Shown: piece after piece, positions 11,878 to 22,399 of the stretch | Layout: each line of letters starts with the position of its first letter | Numbering within the stretch: the stretch's first letter is position 1 | NCBI RefSeq assembly: GCF_047675955.1 | Contig: NC_132930.1 | Location: forward strand, 45,943,832-46,007,831 | Direction: 5' to 3' | Length of the DNA stretch: 64,000 nucleotides | Source of the DNA: Chlorocebus sabaeus | Taxonomy: Eukaryota; Chordata; Mammalia; Primates; Cercopithecidae | Program-made: the position numbers and the translations under genes | The notes under the pieces: generated by a model | The model's input: the letters and a program-made list of their open reading frames with translations, nothing else | The model's database searches: none | What the model was told of the DNA's origin: nothing

Positions 11878-12656
11878 TCATAAAGACAGGCACACAAGGA
11901 CACACGTCTGCACGTGCTCACGCAGGCATGCGTGTTTCTGAAATCATGACTCACACTGAAGTGCAGTCCCTGCCTGAGGGGTTCTTCCTGGCCCTCCACA
12001 TTCCTGATGCTCTGTCTCTTCTTCCAGTGACGTGGATGTGTGCCCTGGTGTGCACGGCTGTGCCGGCGCCTGTGATGCCTTTAGCGTGGCCATGTTCATT
12101 CCACTACAAGAGTAAAACGCGCGCACCCGGGAAGCTGCCCTGGGCTGGCTCGGCTCCCCGCTTACCTTCTGACCTTGCCTGAGGCGGAGGCTGCAGGACA
12201 CACACTGTGTTCACAGCTTCTTGGATTAGTTCTTCATTTCTTTTTGGTTTTCACTGTGGTTATGTTCTTCATTTGAGATGTCACTTGCCCATTTTTCCCG
12301 TTTTCTGTCCATTTTATTTTTCCCTTTCTCGTGCTTCCTGATTTAATATGTAGAACACGAACATGCTTCTAAAAGTCAGACGTGCACAGAAGGTGTACTG
12401 GGTGGGCTCCCTGGAGAATCCCTCCCCCGCCCCTCCCCCACTCCCTGCAGGAAGCTAATCTAATTGTTTTCTTGTTTATTCTTCCTGTGCTGCTTCTTGT
12501 AAAGACAGGCAGTCGTAGCTACACTCTGTGCAACAGGCAGCGTACTACTGCGTTGTTTGGCATGGCGCTTTCTTTTACTTATCAGTATCTTCTAGAAATC
12601 TTATAGAAAAAAGTCAGCAAACTGCATGAACACACAGTTCCCAAGCAGGGATGTAA

Positions 12657-13002
12657 AAATGGCCCTTAGGCCGGGTGCGGTGGCTCACACCTGTAATCCC
12701 AGCACTTTGGGAGGCCGAGGTGGGCAGATCACGAGGTCAGGAGATCAAGACCATCCTGGCTAACACGGTGAAACCCCGTCTCTACTAAAAATACAAAAAA
12801 AAATTAGTGGGGCATGGTGGCAGGCACCTGTAGTCCCAGCTACTCGGAAGGCTGAAGCAGGAGAATGGCGTGGACCCGGGAGGCGGAGCTTGCAGTGAGC
12901 CGAGATTGTACCACTGCACTCCAGCCTGGGCGACAGAGCAAGACTGTTTCAAAAAAAAACAAAAAACAAAAAAACAAAAAAAAAACAAAAAACGGCCCTT
13001 AG
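12657..13002. repeat. Target-site duplication of the AluY insertion
   Basis: 'aaatggcccttag' at 12657-12669 precedes the Alu and 'aaacggcccttag' at 12990-13002 follows its A-rich tail, with one mismatch in 13. This is the usual product of L1-mediated insertion. The span given covers both copies and the Alu between them. Confidence 0.85.
12670..12992 (+). mobile_element. AluY-like full-length Alu
   Basis: The body begins 'ggccgggtgcggtggctc' and has both arms. The right arm carries 'ggaggcggagcttgcagtg', which is typical of AluY and not of AluS. It ends in an interrupted A-rich tail of about 40 bases. Mutations such as 'ttagtggggcatgg' show it is not brand new. It sits inside the inverted L1 segment and is flanked by a target duplication. 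Confidence 0.95.
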
Positions 13003-13185
13003 ATGCATGAAAAGGTGTTCAGCTTCCTCAAAGAAGAGAAATGGAAATTGAAGCCACACCAAGGAAACACTTCTCTGCCATCACATTGCCAAAAGTCAGA
13101 TGTCTGAGGACACACCTTGCCCGCAACACTGTGGGGAAGGAAGACACTCGGGCTTGTGGGATTAGAGCAGAGCAGCTCTTACACT

Positions 13186-14015
13186 TCGCATTTGTGCTTC
13201 TTAACTTTGAAAAGTTCCTTGTGTAGTAGAGGGATGAGCCTTTTCTCTATGAAGTGAGTTCCAAATATTTTCTCCTGGTTCATTTGTTGTTTCGCTTTGC
13301 TTATTTTTTTCCTTGTATAAGCTGCTTTCATTGGCAATTGTATGAATATTTTCTTTGATTACACCTGGATTTTTAGTCACAGAAAGCCCTTCTTCATTGC
13401 TCTTATAGAGGAATTCATGAATGTTTGCTTCTAGCATTTGTATATTTAAGTTTCTGCGTTTAGATCTCCCATCTACTTGGAGTTTATTCTTGGGCATGGT
13501 GTGAGAAATGGATCTCATTTTATCTTTTTTCCAAATGGTTTTCCACTTGTCCCAGTACCATTTTATGTGAAATACCAAGACCGTTCTAGTGATTGGAGCG
13601 CCTCCTCCTCGCACACAGCCTCAGCGGGGGTCCTGTCTCTGTCCCTGCTCTCCCACGGCCCTGTGTATTTTTGTGTCATTAGGCACTGTTCTCACTAAAG
13701 AGTCCCCACTGCGTGTTTTAGCGTCTGGTAGGGCTGGCCCCATTCACCCTGCCCCACGGCACTTTCTTTTCAGCTTTTCCCTGGCAAGGTTTGTTTATTT
13801 TTCCATGTGAACGTCAGTATCAGTTCTAGCTTTTTTTGAAAGAGAAGCTCACGGGGTTGTTATCAGGATCGTTTTAAATTTATACCCTAAATTAGGGAGA
13901 GCTGACATCTCAGTGATGCTGGAACATCCTAACTGTTCTATTTCGGGTCTTCTTTGTGTCTTTGGGAATGTTTTATGATTGCCTTCGTATAGGTTGTGAA
14001 CACTTGCTGTTGAGT
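13186..14015 (-). mobile_element. Ancient L1 (L1M class), ORF2 region
   Basis: On the minus strand this is L1 ORF2 sequence. Plus-strand landmarks are 'ccaaatattttctcctggtt', 'catctacttggagtttattc', 'ttttccaaatggttttccac', 'gtcccagtaccattttatg', 'gtctggtagggctggcccc', 'tgtttatttttccatgtgaa', 'aaattagggagagctgacat' and 'cttcgtataggttgtgaaca'. A reverse-strand open frame at 13201-13614 gives a peptide with L1 ORF2-like segments, but the reading frame breaks on both sides. It is dead. Confidence 0.8.
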
Positions 14016-14019
14016 TTTT

Positions 14020-14850
14020 CTTGAAGGGTTGGAGAGCACAGGTTTGGCTGTGTGCTGGTTTTTCTCTGTGTTCCCCCCAGACACCCCTATCCAGTCATAC
14101 CCTTGTCCCGTATGACCGTGTCAAGGGGCACCCCTGTCCACCAGCTACTCATCATGTGTGGCTAAGAGGAAGCTCACAGAAAATAATGGGGTGGGGCAAG
14201 AGATATTGGGGTTTTATCCCCGGACCCCTTCCCCCGGGCCCGGGCAGGAGCGCCTGTGTCTCCCTGCCACAGGCTGCTGGGCAGCCCGGGCCCTCCTCTG
14301 GGGTCTGCCTGCGTCCCTCCTGTCCCCAGGCATGAGTCAGCCCTGGCTCCCCAGCTGCCTTCCCCAGGTTCTGCCCTGTCCTCTCCTAGTTCCTCTGACT
14401 CTACCCACACTGTAGAGACGGCCCCTTCTTTAAACCCTCTGGGCTCACTCTGCTGGTATGCGCCCTCTGCTCCTGCCTGGACTCGACTTGCTCTGCTGGT
14501 GTGTGCCCTCTGCTCCTGCCTGGATTCTGCCCCAGGCACATGCCTGGCACCCTCACCTTTTTGGAGAGAGCACCTTGGGAGCCCACTCTTTTCCCACTCA
14601 CTGTCCCTGGCCTTACAAGGAACAGATCCCTCCCAGCTCTTAAGGAAGCCGGGTCAGGAGCGGCACTCACAGCAGACCATCCCCTAGGTCAGAGGGGGTC
14701 TAGGGTTGGTGCACGGCCCCAGGCAATTCAGGGAGCTTCCAGAACTCCCTGATAAAAAGTGGGGTTTTATCCAGAACTCCCGAAAAGAAGGCATTTCTCC
14801 TCACCCTAGAGGGCAGGAGCTAGGCTATTCTTACCACCGGGAAACACAAG
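14020..14850. other. GC-rich single-copy DNA
   Basis: No exon or repeat family seen apart from the short tandem duplication at 14448-14533. Overlapping open frames on both strands are not conserved-looking. Confidence 0.4.
14448..14533. repeat. Tandem duplication, 43-bp period, two copies
   Basis: 'ctctgctggtatg' at 14448 and 'ctctgctggtgtg' at 14491 each continue into 'ccctctgctcctgcctgga' with only a few differences. Confidence 0.8.
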
Positions 14851-14859
14851 CCTCCCTCA

Positions 14860-15045
14860 GACTAAAGCAGAGCTGCAAGAAGAGGAGACTGTGTCCCGAG
14901 AACAGGGTGCGGCTCCTGGATTCCACCATGCCCAGAGCCTCGGATTAACCTCCAGGCTTTTCCATCACATAAGCCAATAAAGTCGCTTTTTTGTTTCAGC
15001 CAGTTTAGTTTTGTTTCTGTCACTTGCAACCAGGGTCCCCTGACC
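14860..15045 (+). mobile_element. LTR 3' end, ERVL/MaLR-like
   Basis: 'cataagccaataaagtcgct' (with a polyadenylation signal), 'gtttcagccagtttagtttt' and 'tttctgtcacttgcaacc' are typical of the 3' end of several mammalian LTRs. The 5' boundary is unclear and may reach to about 14690. Confidence 0.45.
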
Positions 15046-15404
15046 TGCACAGGCTTCCAGAGGAGTTTTGCACCCTCCGAGCCAGGGTGATGATGAGGAG
15101 CTCAAATACGAGAAGGGGCAAACTGAAACTCCTTAGAGAGAGTCCCCACACCACAGCTCAGGCCACAGCAGGACCTGTTTCCGGCCCCAATCAAGAGGTG
15201 ACCTGAGCATCACACCATTCTTGGTTCAAGAGCCCCTCCAGTGTTACAGAGGCAGGCCCACCACCTACAGCCCACCTGCACCCCACCCCCGGGGGCTTAA
15301 GTCAAGATTCTGCAGACCCAGGGCAAGCTGACCAGAGGAGCAGCCCCTAGAACCTGCCAGAACAAGGCTGTGCCTTTGGGGCAGGCTGTGCACTGCACAT
15401 GGTC

Positions 15405-15545
15405 ACCCTCCCATTACTTATCTGCACATGGTCCTGGGAGGCACATCATATCAGCACCTCGATTTTGACAAAACCAAGCCTCAGAGAGGCTGATTGATTT
15501 GCCCATGGTCACCCAAGGAAGGGTCCAGTCTGCCTTGCAGGATGG
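15405..15545 (+). mobile_element. MIR SINE
   Basis: 'ccaagcctcagagaggctga' followed by 'tttgcccatggtcacccaag' is the MIR core phrase for 'gaggctcagagaggttaagtaacttgcccaaggtca'. Confidence 0.6.
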
Positions 15546-15789
15546 GCTGGCCAGCAGAAGGGGCACAAGACTTTTGCTTGTGGCCAGGGCAGTGCTGCAG
15601 GGAGTAGCTTGCACATGGTCTGGCATAGCCATGAGATGTCACCTTGGTGGAGAGTTGGATGGGGGAAGGTGGCAGTAGAGTGGAGCCAGGCTTGGATGGC
15701 CTCAAACACCAGGCAGCTGAAGACTAATTCTATCACTGCCACAACTTGTAAGACTCTGCAACTTGTAAGGCTCTGCCTCCTTGGCTACT

Positions 15790-15935
15790 GGGCTGGGTGG
15801 GTCTAGGGCTTGAGGAACACAGTGGATCACAAAAACGGCCTCAGCCCTTCACTCTTGGATGAGCTAAACAAATGGTTGTTGTAAACTGCTAAATTGGAGC
15901 TGTTTGTTACACAGCAGTCGCTAACTGACATGGGG
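15790..15935 (+). mobile_element. LTR 3' end fragment
   Basis: 'gtaaactgctaaattggagc' followed by 'tgtttgttacacagcagtcg' and 'ctaactgaca' resembles the terminal part of MLT1-type or related LTRs. The 5' side is not recognisable. Confidence 0.4.
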
Positions 15936-16309
15936 TGACTGAAGGGGGAAAATAAATGAATATGGTGACTACAGGGCCTGCATGGCTGGTCATCTGCCGA
16001 ACATGATGGTGCAGAGTCCTCACCAATGGGGACTGGCAGCATCCTGTGCCACAGCCTGGTGTGGAGCACATCCACACAGTGCTCCGTGACCCAGCATCTC
16101 CTGCCTGAGGTCTCACCACAGAGACTGAGTCCCTCCAAGCCTGTCTTTGATGTCTGATAGAAGGTAGTCCCACCAGGGCCTCATTTTCTGCTATTGACAT
16201 CTTGGTGGGATGAGGGGCCCCAGAGTAGGTTTAGATGCACTGGAGGAGTTGACAACTCTGGGGGTGTGAAGGGGGAGGAAGGAGATAAAGCTCTCCAAGG
16301 GCAAATGTG

Positions 16310-16692
16310 GCAGCTAGATTGGGCCCCCCAAATTTATCCATACCCTAGTACCTGTGAATGTCACATTGCATATAATGTAATTTTGCAAGAAGGATTTTGT
16401 AGATGTAATTACAGTTACTAATCAGAGGTGTTAAGACAGGGTGATTGTCCTGGATTATCTGGGAGGGCCTGGTCTAAGCACAGAAGGCATTAGAAACAGG
16501 GAACTCTGTCGAGCTGGAGTCAGGGCAGTGTAGGAGGAGAAGTCAGAGAGATCCAAAGAGTGGGAAGGACTCCACCTGCCACTGCTGGTTGGAAGATGGA
16601 AGGGCAGTGTGACAGGGGATTCAGGGGGCCTTGCAGGGCTAGGGACAGCCCCCACTGGCCATCAGCAAGGGACAGGGACCTCAGTCCTAGGA
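16310..16692 (+). mobile_element. MLT1-type LTR, cut by an MLT2 LTR
   Basis: 'atccataccctagtacctgt', 'aggattttgtagatgtaatt' and 'tgtcctggattatctgggag' follow an MLT1-type LTR, as do 'gaagatggaagggcag' and 'ggccatcagcaag' downstream. The 3' end is missing where the minus-strand MLT2 begins, so the MLT2 may have inserted later. Confidence 0.6.
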
Positions 16693-16737
16693 TGGTGTAT
16701 CACTCAGGATTCCCCAGAGAAACCGAACCCAGAGGTC

Positions 16738-16783
<46 letters not shown>

Positions 16784-17125
16784 TTGCAGGGGCTGGCAAG
16801 TCCAAAATCTGCAGGGCAGGCTGGAAGACTGGAAAGAGTTGATGCTGAAGCTCCAGCCCAAGGCCGTCTGCTGCTGGAATCCTCTCTTCCTCCACAGGCA
16901 GTGTGGCCTTTTCTCTGAGAAGTCTTCACCTGATCAGATGGAGCCCACCCACATCCAATCAGGTGAAGCAGATAGAGGGCCATCTGCTTTACTCAGAGTC
17001 TAGTGATTTAAATCTTAATTTTTAAAGAAAAAAATTACCTTCATAGCAACATTTAGAATAGCGTTTGACCAAATAAATATCCGAGTACCATGGCCCAGCC
17101 ACACTACAGCGTAAAATTCACCATT
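16693..17125 (-). mobile_element. MLT2 solo LTR (ERVL)
   Basis: Plus-strand phrases in order are 'tcactcaggattccccagag', 'aaaccgaaccca', 'aggggctggcaagtccaaaa', 'tctgcagggcaggctggaag', 'cacatccaatcaggtgaagc', 'ctgctttactcagagtctag', 'gcgtttgaccaaataaatat' and 'ccatggcccagcc'. This is the reverse of an MLT2A/B-type LTR. A (TG)22 tract replaces the short alternating stretch normally found after 'gaacc'. Confidence 0.85.
16739..16782. repeat. (TG)22 microsatellite
   Basis: Twenty-two uninterrupted TG units inside the MLT2 LTR. At this length it is very likely polymorphic. Confidence 0.95.
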
Positions 17126-17129
17126 CAAA

Positions 17130-19080
17130 CTCAAGCGTCGGGATTCTGCCACACCCTGCACCAGCCCAGAAGCAGGTTCTCCCCAAGAGCCTCCAAAGCA
17201 CAGCCAGGCCCTGGCATCTTGATTCTGGCCTGGTTAAACCTGGAGCAGAGGGACTGGCTGAGCCCGCAGGACTCGTGACCTACGCAGCTGTGGCAGAAGA
17301 AAGGTGCTGCTCAACACCATGGAGCATGTGGCCACTGGTTACAGCAGCGTGGGCAGCCCACAGGGTAAGCCCTTGATGGCAGCAGACCTGCTGAGGTGGG
17401 AGGGCTCTCAAGTGGGTGAGATCAAGATGCCACATGGCTGAATCTGGGCATTGACTCGGGCCTTTTGCCAAGTCCCAAGGTGGGCTGGAGTGAAATCTCT
17501 TCGCCAGCAGGGCAGGGAGATCTCTGTGACATATTGGCGGAGGGAGACCCACGGGCCTCATATCAGGGGTGTGCTGGTTGTTTCTCAAAGCCTCCAGTGA
17601 ATAAGCCACAGTCCACCCCTCCACGCTGTCACATGGGACAGCACCTGTTAAGCCACGGTCAGCTTTACCCTGATTGCCCTGGGGCCATTAGCGGCCTGCC
17701 ACCCCTCACCTGCCCTCCTCACTCTCGGTGCCTCCCACTCCAGCCCATCTTCCAAGTGGCTGGGAGCCCAGGTGTGTGGTGCTCCTGGGACCTCCAGCCA
17801 CAGAGCAGGAGCTGTTCCCTCCTCCCCTGCTTCATCCCTCAGGACCCTGCAAAGGACTTTGCTCTAAAACCAGCTTCTGCTCAAGTCATTGATCACCTCA
17901 ATTTCCTGAGTGAGGTGACATGCCCTGGGGGGTGGGTGACCACCCCGGACACAGGGACGATGGCAGAGACTCTGACGTCCTGATGCCCAAACCCAGCTCT
18001 CCCTCCACTGCATGGGGTGCTGCAGACGATACGGGCATCCCACGTGGTGGTGGCACATTGATCATTTTCAGGGACAAAAATCTTAAGTGACAGGTCATGA
18101 AGCTACGACCAGTATGGTTAATCAGCAGTGGAACTGGCCTCTCTCCTGTCACTAGCGGCAGAATGCGGTGAGTGACCTGTCGTGCTCTTTGATGAGCGTG
18201 TACAGTTGTGGCTTGCGTGACCTCTGATTCTCAGGGAGAGGGCCCTGGCCTGTGCGGCCCTTCGCAGTCTGGCTGTGCTGGGTTTCTGGAGGTGGAGGTT
18301 GCTCCCACGCCCAGCGACACCTTTTTCCAGCAAGCAGGGCAGGGGTGCTGTGGGCAGGGTGCGCTTGTTGGCAGACTGCTGTCACATTCACCCAGATAGC
18401 TGTGTTCTCCTCCTCTTCCTATGGGGGGCTGGCCACTCCCCCAGGTCCTGGAGGGCCCAAAGACCAGGCTGAGGGAGGGAGGTCTCTTTGCTGAAGCTTG
18501 AGGGAGCCCACCTGTGCCCAGGTCTGGGGTCCAGGGGCATCCCAGAGGGGGATCCTCAGCTGACAGGAAACTGACAAGCTGGCAGTGACTAGAGGGTCAC
18601 AGAGGTTTGTGGGAGCTGCAGGGGTGCCTCACCCCACCCAGGGAATCCCAAAGACTCCCTGGAGGAGGCCAGGCAGCTGGGCCACCACAGTTGGTCTGTG
18701 ACTGTGGTTTCAGAGGGAACATGGTGAGAGCTGCCCACGCACCTCAGCCCGGTGGGATGGCGCCGAGGCCTTGCGCACCAGACGAGGGCATCTCAGCTCT
18801 GCGCTGAGCATCCACGCAGCCTGTGCAGAGGCCTCCGCCAGCTGCAGGCCACGCCCTTGCCTCATGTCCCCAGGACCTCACATCCCAGCCCCAGGATAGC
18901 TTTGCCTGCCACAGGCCAGGTCAGGACTGGCCTCGTTCCTCTGACCCTCGGCATCAGGCCTCCACGGTGAGAGCATGAGGCTGTGCCGGATCCAGAACCG
19001 CAGCTGCTGATGGGCCGGGTGGAGATAGGGAGCCCCGTGCGGCCGAGCCTCCTCGCTGCACCCCGAATGTATGAGATCCC
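17130..19080. other. Single-copy DNA with one low-copy repeat copy
   Basis: No exon is recognisable. The only internal feature noted is the copy at 17599-17765, which has a diverged partner at 20064. Otherwise ordinary GC-rich DNA. Confidence 0.4.
17599..17765 (+). repeat. Copy A of a diverged direct repeat pair
   Basis: Shares ordered blocks with 20064-20250: 'gaataagccacagtccacc', 'tgtcacatgggacagc', 'tgccctggggcca', 'tgccctcctcact' and 'tccagcccatcttccaagtg'. The family is not recognised. Confidence 0.7.
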
Positions 19081-19084
19081 CAGG

Positions 19085-19530
19085 ACTCCCGTAAAGAGTG
19101 CCACAGACTGGGGCCTAAACAACAGAAACAGAAAAGTCTCCTGTCCCAGCTCTGGAGGCCAGGAGTCCGGGTCAGGGTGTGGGCAGGGCTGGCTCCCCCT
19201 GAGGCTGCGAGGGAGAACGGTCCCATCCTCTCCCCAGCTCCTGGTGGCGCCAGCAGCCACGGCCATTCCTTGGCTTGAGGAAGCGCCACCCCAACCCCTG
19301 CCTTCTTCCTCCCACAGGACTCTCCCTCCGTGCCTGCGTCCAAATCTCCCCCTTTGTAAGGACACCAGCCAGATTGAATTAGAGCCTTCCCTATTCCAGT
19401 ATGACCTCATCTTAACTCATGACGTCTCCAACGACCTTATTTCCAAACAAGGGCACACTCCGAGGTCGTGGGGTTGGGACTTCAACATGAATTTTGGGAG
19501 AACACAATTCCCCCATAACCCCACGCACGT
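19085..19530 (-). mobile_element. MaLR LTR (MLT1/MST-type), reverse orientation
   Basis: Plus-strand phrases 'cccagctctggaggccagga', 'gtaaggacaccagccagatt', 'tatgacctcatcttaactca', 'ccttatttccaaacaagggc', 'gggacttcaacatgaatttt' and 'gggagaacacaattcccc' are the reversed MaLR LTR in order. The end near 19530 is the 5' end of the LTR. Confidence 0.75.
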
Positions 19531-20950
19531 CGGCATGGGCCCAATTAGCCCACTGCACGGGGCAGAACTAAAGCCCCACGCCGCCGCGCCCACCCTCTTT
19601 GCAGGGGGTCAAGGCCACACAGAGCTCCCTGAGCCTCCCCCAGGGAAGACCTGACTTCCGGGCCAAGCAACTCACCCAGGTCCCTCTCTGACCCCAGCCG
19701 GAGCTCTCTCTGACAAACACAGAGGTTGCAGCTTATCATCTCATGGTCTCTCCAGCCCTGGGGGGGCCGCCTGTAGGCTGGCCCGGGAAGCTGTCCGGTT
19801 TAAACCTGGGGCAGCCGTCTCTCCAGGGTAAGCAACAGTGAACCAGATCAGCAGACAGGCAAATCCAGGGATGAGCAGGGCCCACTCCTCCGTGGGTGGC
19901 GAGGAAGCAGCCCACCTCACCTCCCCAGCTCTCTGCTGCAGCAGCCACCGCGGGTCTGCAGGAGTGCCACCCCCACGCCACCAGGAATGCCCCATCTTCC
20001 TGTCTTCTTTCTGCTCACTGTCCTCACAACCTGTCCTATGCCCAGCCTTGCCTCAGTGGAGATGAATAAGCCATAGTCCACCTCTCCACTCTGTCACATG
20101 GGACAGCCCTCTGAAGCCACAGTCACTGCCCTGGGGCCAGTGCCCTGGGGCCGGTGGCGACCTCACTGCCCTGGGGCTGGTGGTGACCTCCTTCCTGCCC
20201 TCCTTACTGTGAGTGCCTCCCCTATCCAGCCCATCCTCCAAGTGGCCTCCAAGGGCCCCCCTAAAATGCCTGTCTCATCGTACCCCTTCCTGGTTTATTC
20301 AAACCACAGTGGACTTACCAGGCTCTGTGCCCATCTCCCACCCCTCCTGAGACTCCACAGAAGCACAAGTGAGAAGTGGTTCATGCCAGGAAGGAGCTTG
20401 GGAGGGACACAGGCTGCCAAGTAGTGAGAAATGTCAACCAGTTCCTGGACCATGGAAAGGAATGGGAGTGGGCTCTCGGTGAACAGAAGAGAAACGCACA
20501 GCCTGGCATCTCCACGAATGGCCAGAGGAGTGAGGCGGGCCGGGCTCCAGACTCAGAGCCCAGGGACGGCCAAAGGCAGGTGTGAGGGAGGACTGGAGGG
20601 GACAACTGCCTCTCACCCCCAATTCCTTACTTAGAGTGAAGACAGGAAGCTTATACCTCAGGAAATAAATTGGATTATTCTCCAAACAACTCAGATGAAC
20701 TGCCTGTGGACACCGGCCGGCCTCCTGAAAGCCTTTCTCCTTCCAGTTCCTGGGACACCAAGCGGGAGAGCCGGCCACTTTGCCATTCCCCCAAAGCTGA
20801 GCTTCCAGGGGACACCTCGTCCTGCCCCAGGGGAAAGCAGAGCCTCTCAGATAAGAGCAGAGGACGCTCACACCTGCCCCTGCCCAGCGCTCCCTCCAAC
20901 AGCCTGAAAGGGCAGCGCGGACCCCGGGGGAAGCAGGGGCTCTTGAAACA
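19530..20950. other. Single-copy DNA with copy B of the repeat pair
   Basis: Apart from 20064-20250 nothing was recognised. Open frames overlap on both strands without domain content. Confidence 0.4.
20064..20250 (+). repeat. Copy B of the diverged direct repeat pair
   Basis: Homologous to 17599-17765. It has grown internally at 20127-20190, where 'tgccctggggc' with 'ggtgacc'-type endings is repeated three times. Confidence 0.7.
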
Positions 20951-22130
20951 AGTCCAAGCACATTAAGCTTAAAAACAAGAACTTCTAATGAAAGTGCTTG
21001 GAGGGCTCATGAAAATATCACAATCATAGGAAGACACAAATAGAAACAATGAGAGAACAGGAAAGAACACTGGGAGGTTGAAATACAATTGCCAAAATAC
21101 AAACGTCAGCAGAGAATATGGAAAATAAAGTCGAGACCGTAACCAAAATTTAGATTAAAACAAAAGTAAAGGACCTAATATCAGACAGACAGAGTCCCAG
21201 TAAGAAACACGGGAAACAGAGGGGGACGATGACCAGGGAATTCACAGAACAGACGGTACAGCACTGATGTTACAATATCTTCCAGCTCCTGCGGCCTTCC
21301 CTGGATGGTGGGCGGAAAATAACCCATAGCCAGGGGCACCATTGCTGAATTTCCAGTCTCCAAAGATGGCTTCCAAATTTCCAGGAAAAGAAAACAGGTG
21401 AGCCACGAAGGGAGCAGAATCAGAAGGACATTTTTTTTGAGACAGAGTCTTGCTCTGTCGCCAGGCTGGAGTGCAGTGGCTCGATCTCACTTCACTGCAG
21501 CCTCTGCCTCCCAGGTTCGAGCCATCTTCCTGCCTCAGCCTCCCGAAAGGGAGGCACGGGCCACCACACCCAGCAAATTGACTTTCCAGGTCTCACTGGC
21601 AACACTGGAGTCTGGGGAGAAGACGCTTTCTCAGTTTTGAAGCAAGTAATGTTCACCTTGGCATTCTATACTCAGCCAAACTGTTTCTCAAGTGAGAGGA
21701 CAGAATAAAAATGTTTTCACAAATGCCAGAGCACAGGCATTTGTTTTTCATACCCCTGTTGCTAGGAAGTTACTTGAGGATGTGCTCCAGCAGGAGCAGG
21801 GGGCGAAACCAAGAGAGGGAGACGCAGGCACTATGAGTCCGTAGATCTAGCTCTGTGTGGAGGGAAAGGAAGGTCAGGAATAGAGGAGCAGGCCTGGGGG
21901 CAACCGATCCACACTGCAACCGCCACCAGGGGATGCAGGCAGGCGTCTGGATGTTATGATGGAGAAACAACCATTTTGAGGGAGAAAATGATGATTAAAT
22001 AAAGGCACACATCTAAAAACATGGGTCATTAAATCTCCACGAAAACAAGAAAATGATACAGGAGACTTGGGACAAGATTGAAATGTGATATGATCTGGAA
22101 CAAAGAGTGGAGAATGAGTAAAGAACCCAT
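20950..22130 (+). mobile_element. Ancient L1/HAL1-like remnant
   Basis: 'ggcattctatactcagccaa', 'ctgtttctcaagtgagagga', 'aggaagttacttgaggatgt', 'gctccagcaggagcaggggg' and 'cgaaaccaagagagggagac' follow a conserved stretch of old L1 and HAL1 elements in the plus direction. The upstream part, 20950-21420, is A-rich and L1-like but less certain. An Alu fragment interrupts it at 21431-21578 and an Alu lies at its right end. Confidence 0.6.
21431..21578 (-). mobile_element. Alu 3' half, reverse orientation, truncated
   Basis: It begins with 'ttttttttgagacagagtct' and continues through 'cgccaggctggagtgcagtg' and 'cctgcctcagcctcccgaaa'. It stops near 'cacacccagcaaatt', so the 5' half of the Alu is missing. 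About 15 bases of the usual 'tagctgggactaca' part are also gone. Confidence 0.9.
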
Positions 22131-22132
22131 TT

Positions 22133-22394
22133 GGCTGGGGGCAGTGGCTCACGCCTGGAATCCCAGCACTTTGAGAGGCAGAGGTGGGCGGATCTTTTGA
22201 GCCCAGGCATTTGAGACCAGCCTGGGTAACATGGTGAACCCCTGGACCATGCCTGTGGTCCTAGCTACTCAGGAGGCTGAGGCAGGAGGATTGCTTGAGC
22301 CCAGGAGCTTGAGGCTGCAGTGAGCTGAGATGATGCCACTGCACTCCAGCCTGGACGTCAGAGCGAGACCTTGTCTCAAACAAACAAAAAAAAT
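22133..22394 (+). mobile_element. AluJ-like element with internal deletion
   Basis: The body starts 'ggctgggggcagtggctcac' and ends with 'agaccttgtctcaaacaaac'. 'gaggattgcttgagcccagg' is typical of the AluJ group. The segment that normally reads 'aaaaatacaaaaattagc' is missing after 'catggtgaacccctgg'. Imperfect flanking repeats 'aacccatttg' and 'aacccacttg' are the probable target duplication. Confidence 0.9.
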
Positions 22395-22399
22395 AACCC

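Larger units (their letters stand above)
10363..12604 (-). mobile_element. Ancient L1 (L1M class), 3' UTR and distal ORF2 part
   Basis: Read on the minus strand this is the 3' portion of an old L1. Plus-strand landmarks in order are 'cataatttcaaacaacagaa' (near the 3' end), 'gaatgtccttcgcggca', 'attgcattgatgtgtcttgt', 'tgctgacattttggaagaac', 'caagatgttccaggctattt', 'atcagccacttctccgagaa' and 'cagtatcttctagaaatctt'. A TATC-type microsatellite (11240-11475) and a CA run (11851-11877) lie within it. The region 11900-12240 is GC-rich and the weakest part of the match. The L1 continues, after an inverted segment, at 13186-14015. Confidence 0.75.
12605..13185 (+). mobile_element. L1 ORF2 segment in inverted orientation, split by an Alu
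   Basis: This piece reads as L1 in the plus direction, while both flanks read as L1 in the minus direction. Phrases are 'catgaacacacagttcccaa', 'gtaaaaatggccctta', then after the Alu 'atgcatgaaaaggtgttcag' and 'aagagaaatggaaattgaag', and 'acactgtggggaaggaagac'. In an intact L1 this part sits just 3' of the sequence at 13186-14015, so it is the expected next segment but flipped. Part of the neighbouring ORF2 sequence is missing on the left side. Confidence 0.7.

Noticed and set aside
13201..13614. 137-codon minus frame with L1 ORF2-like words
   Set aside because: Part of a decayed L1; the frame is broken on both sides, so it is not a gene.
18720..19060. Possible CpG island
   Set aside because: CG dinucleotides are somewhat frequent but scattered, and not enough for a typical island by eye.
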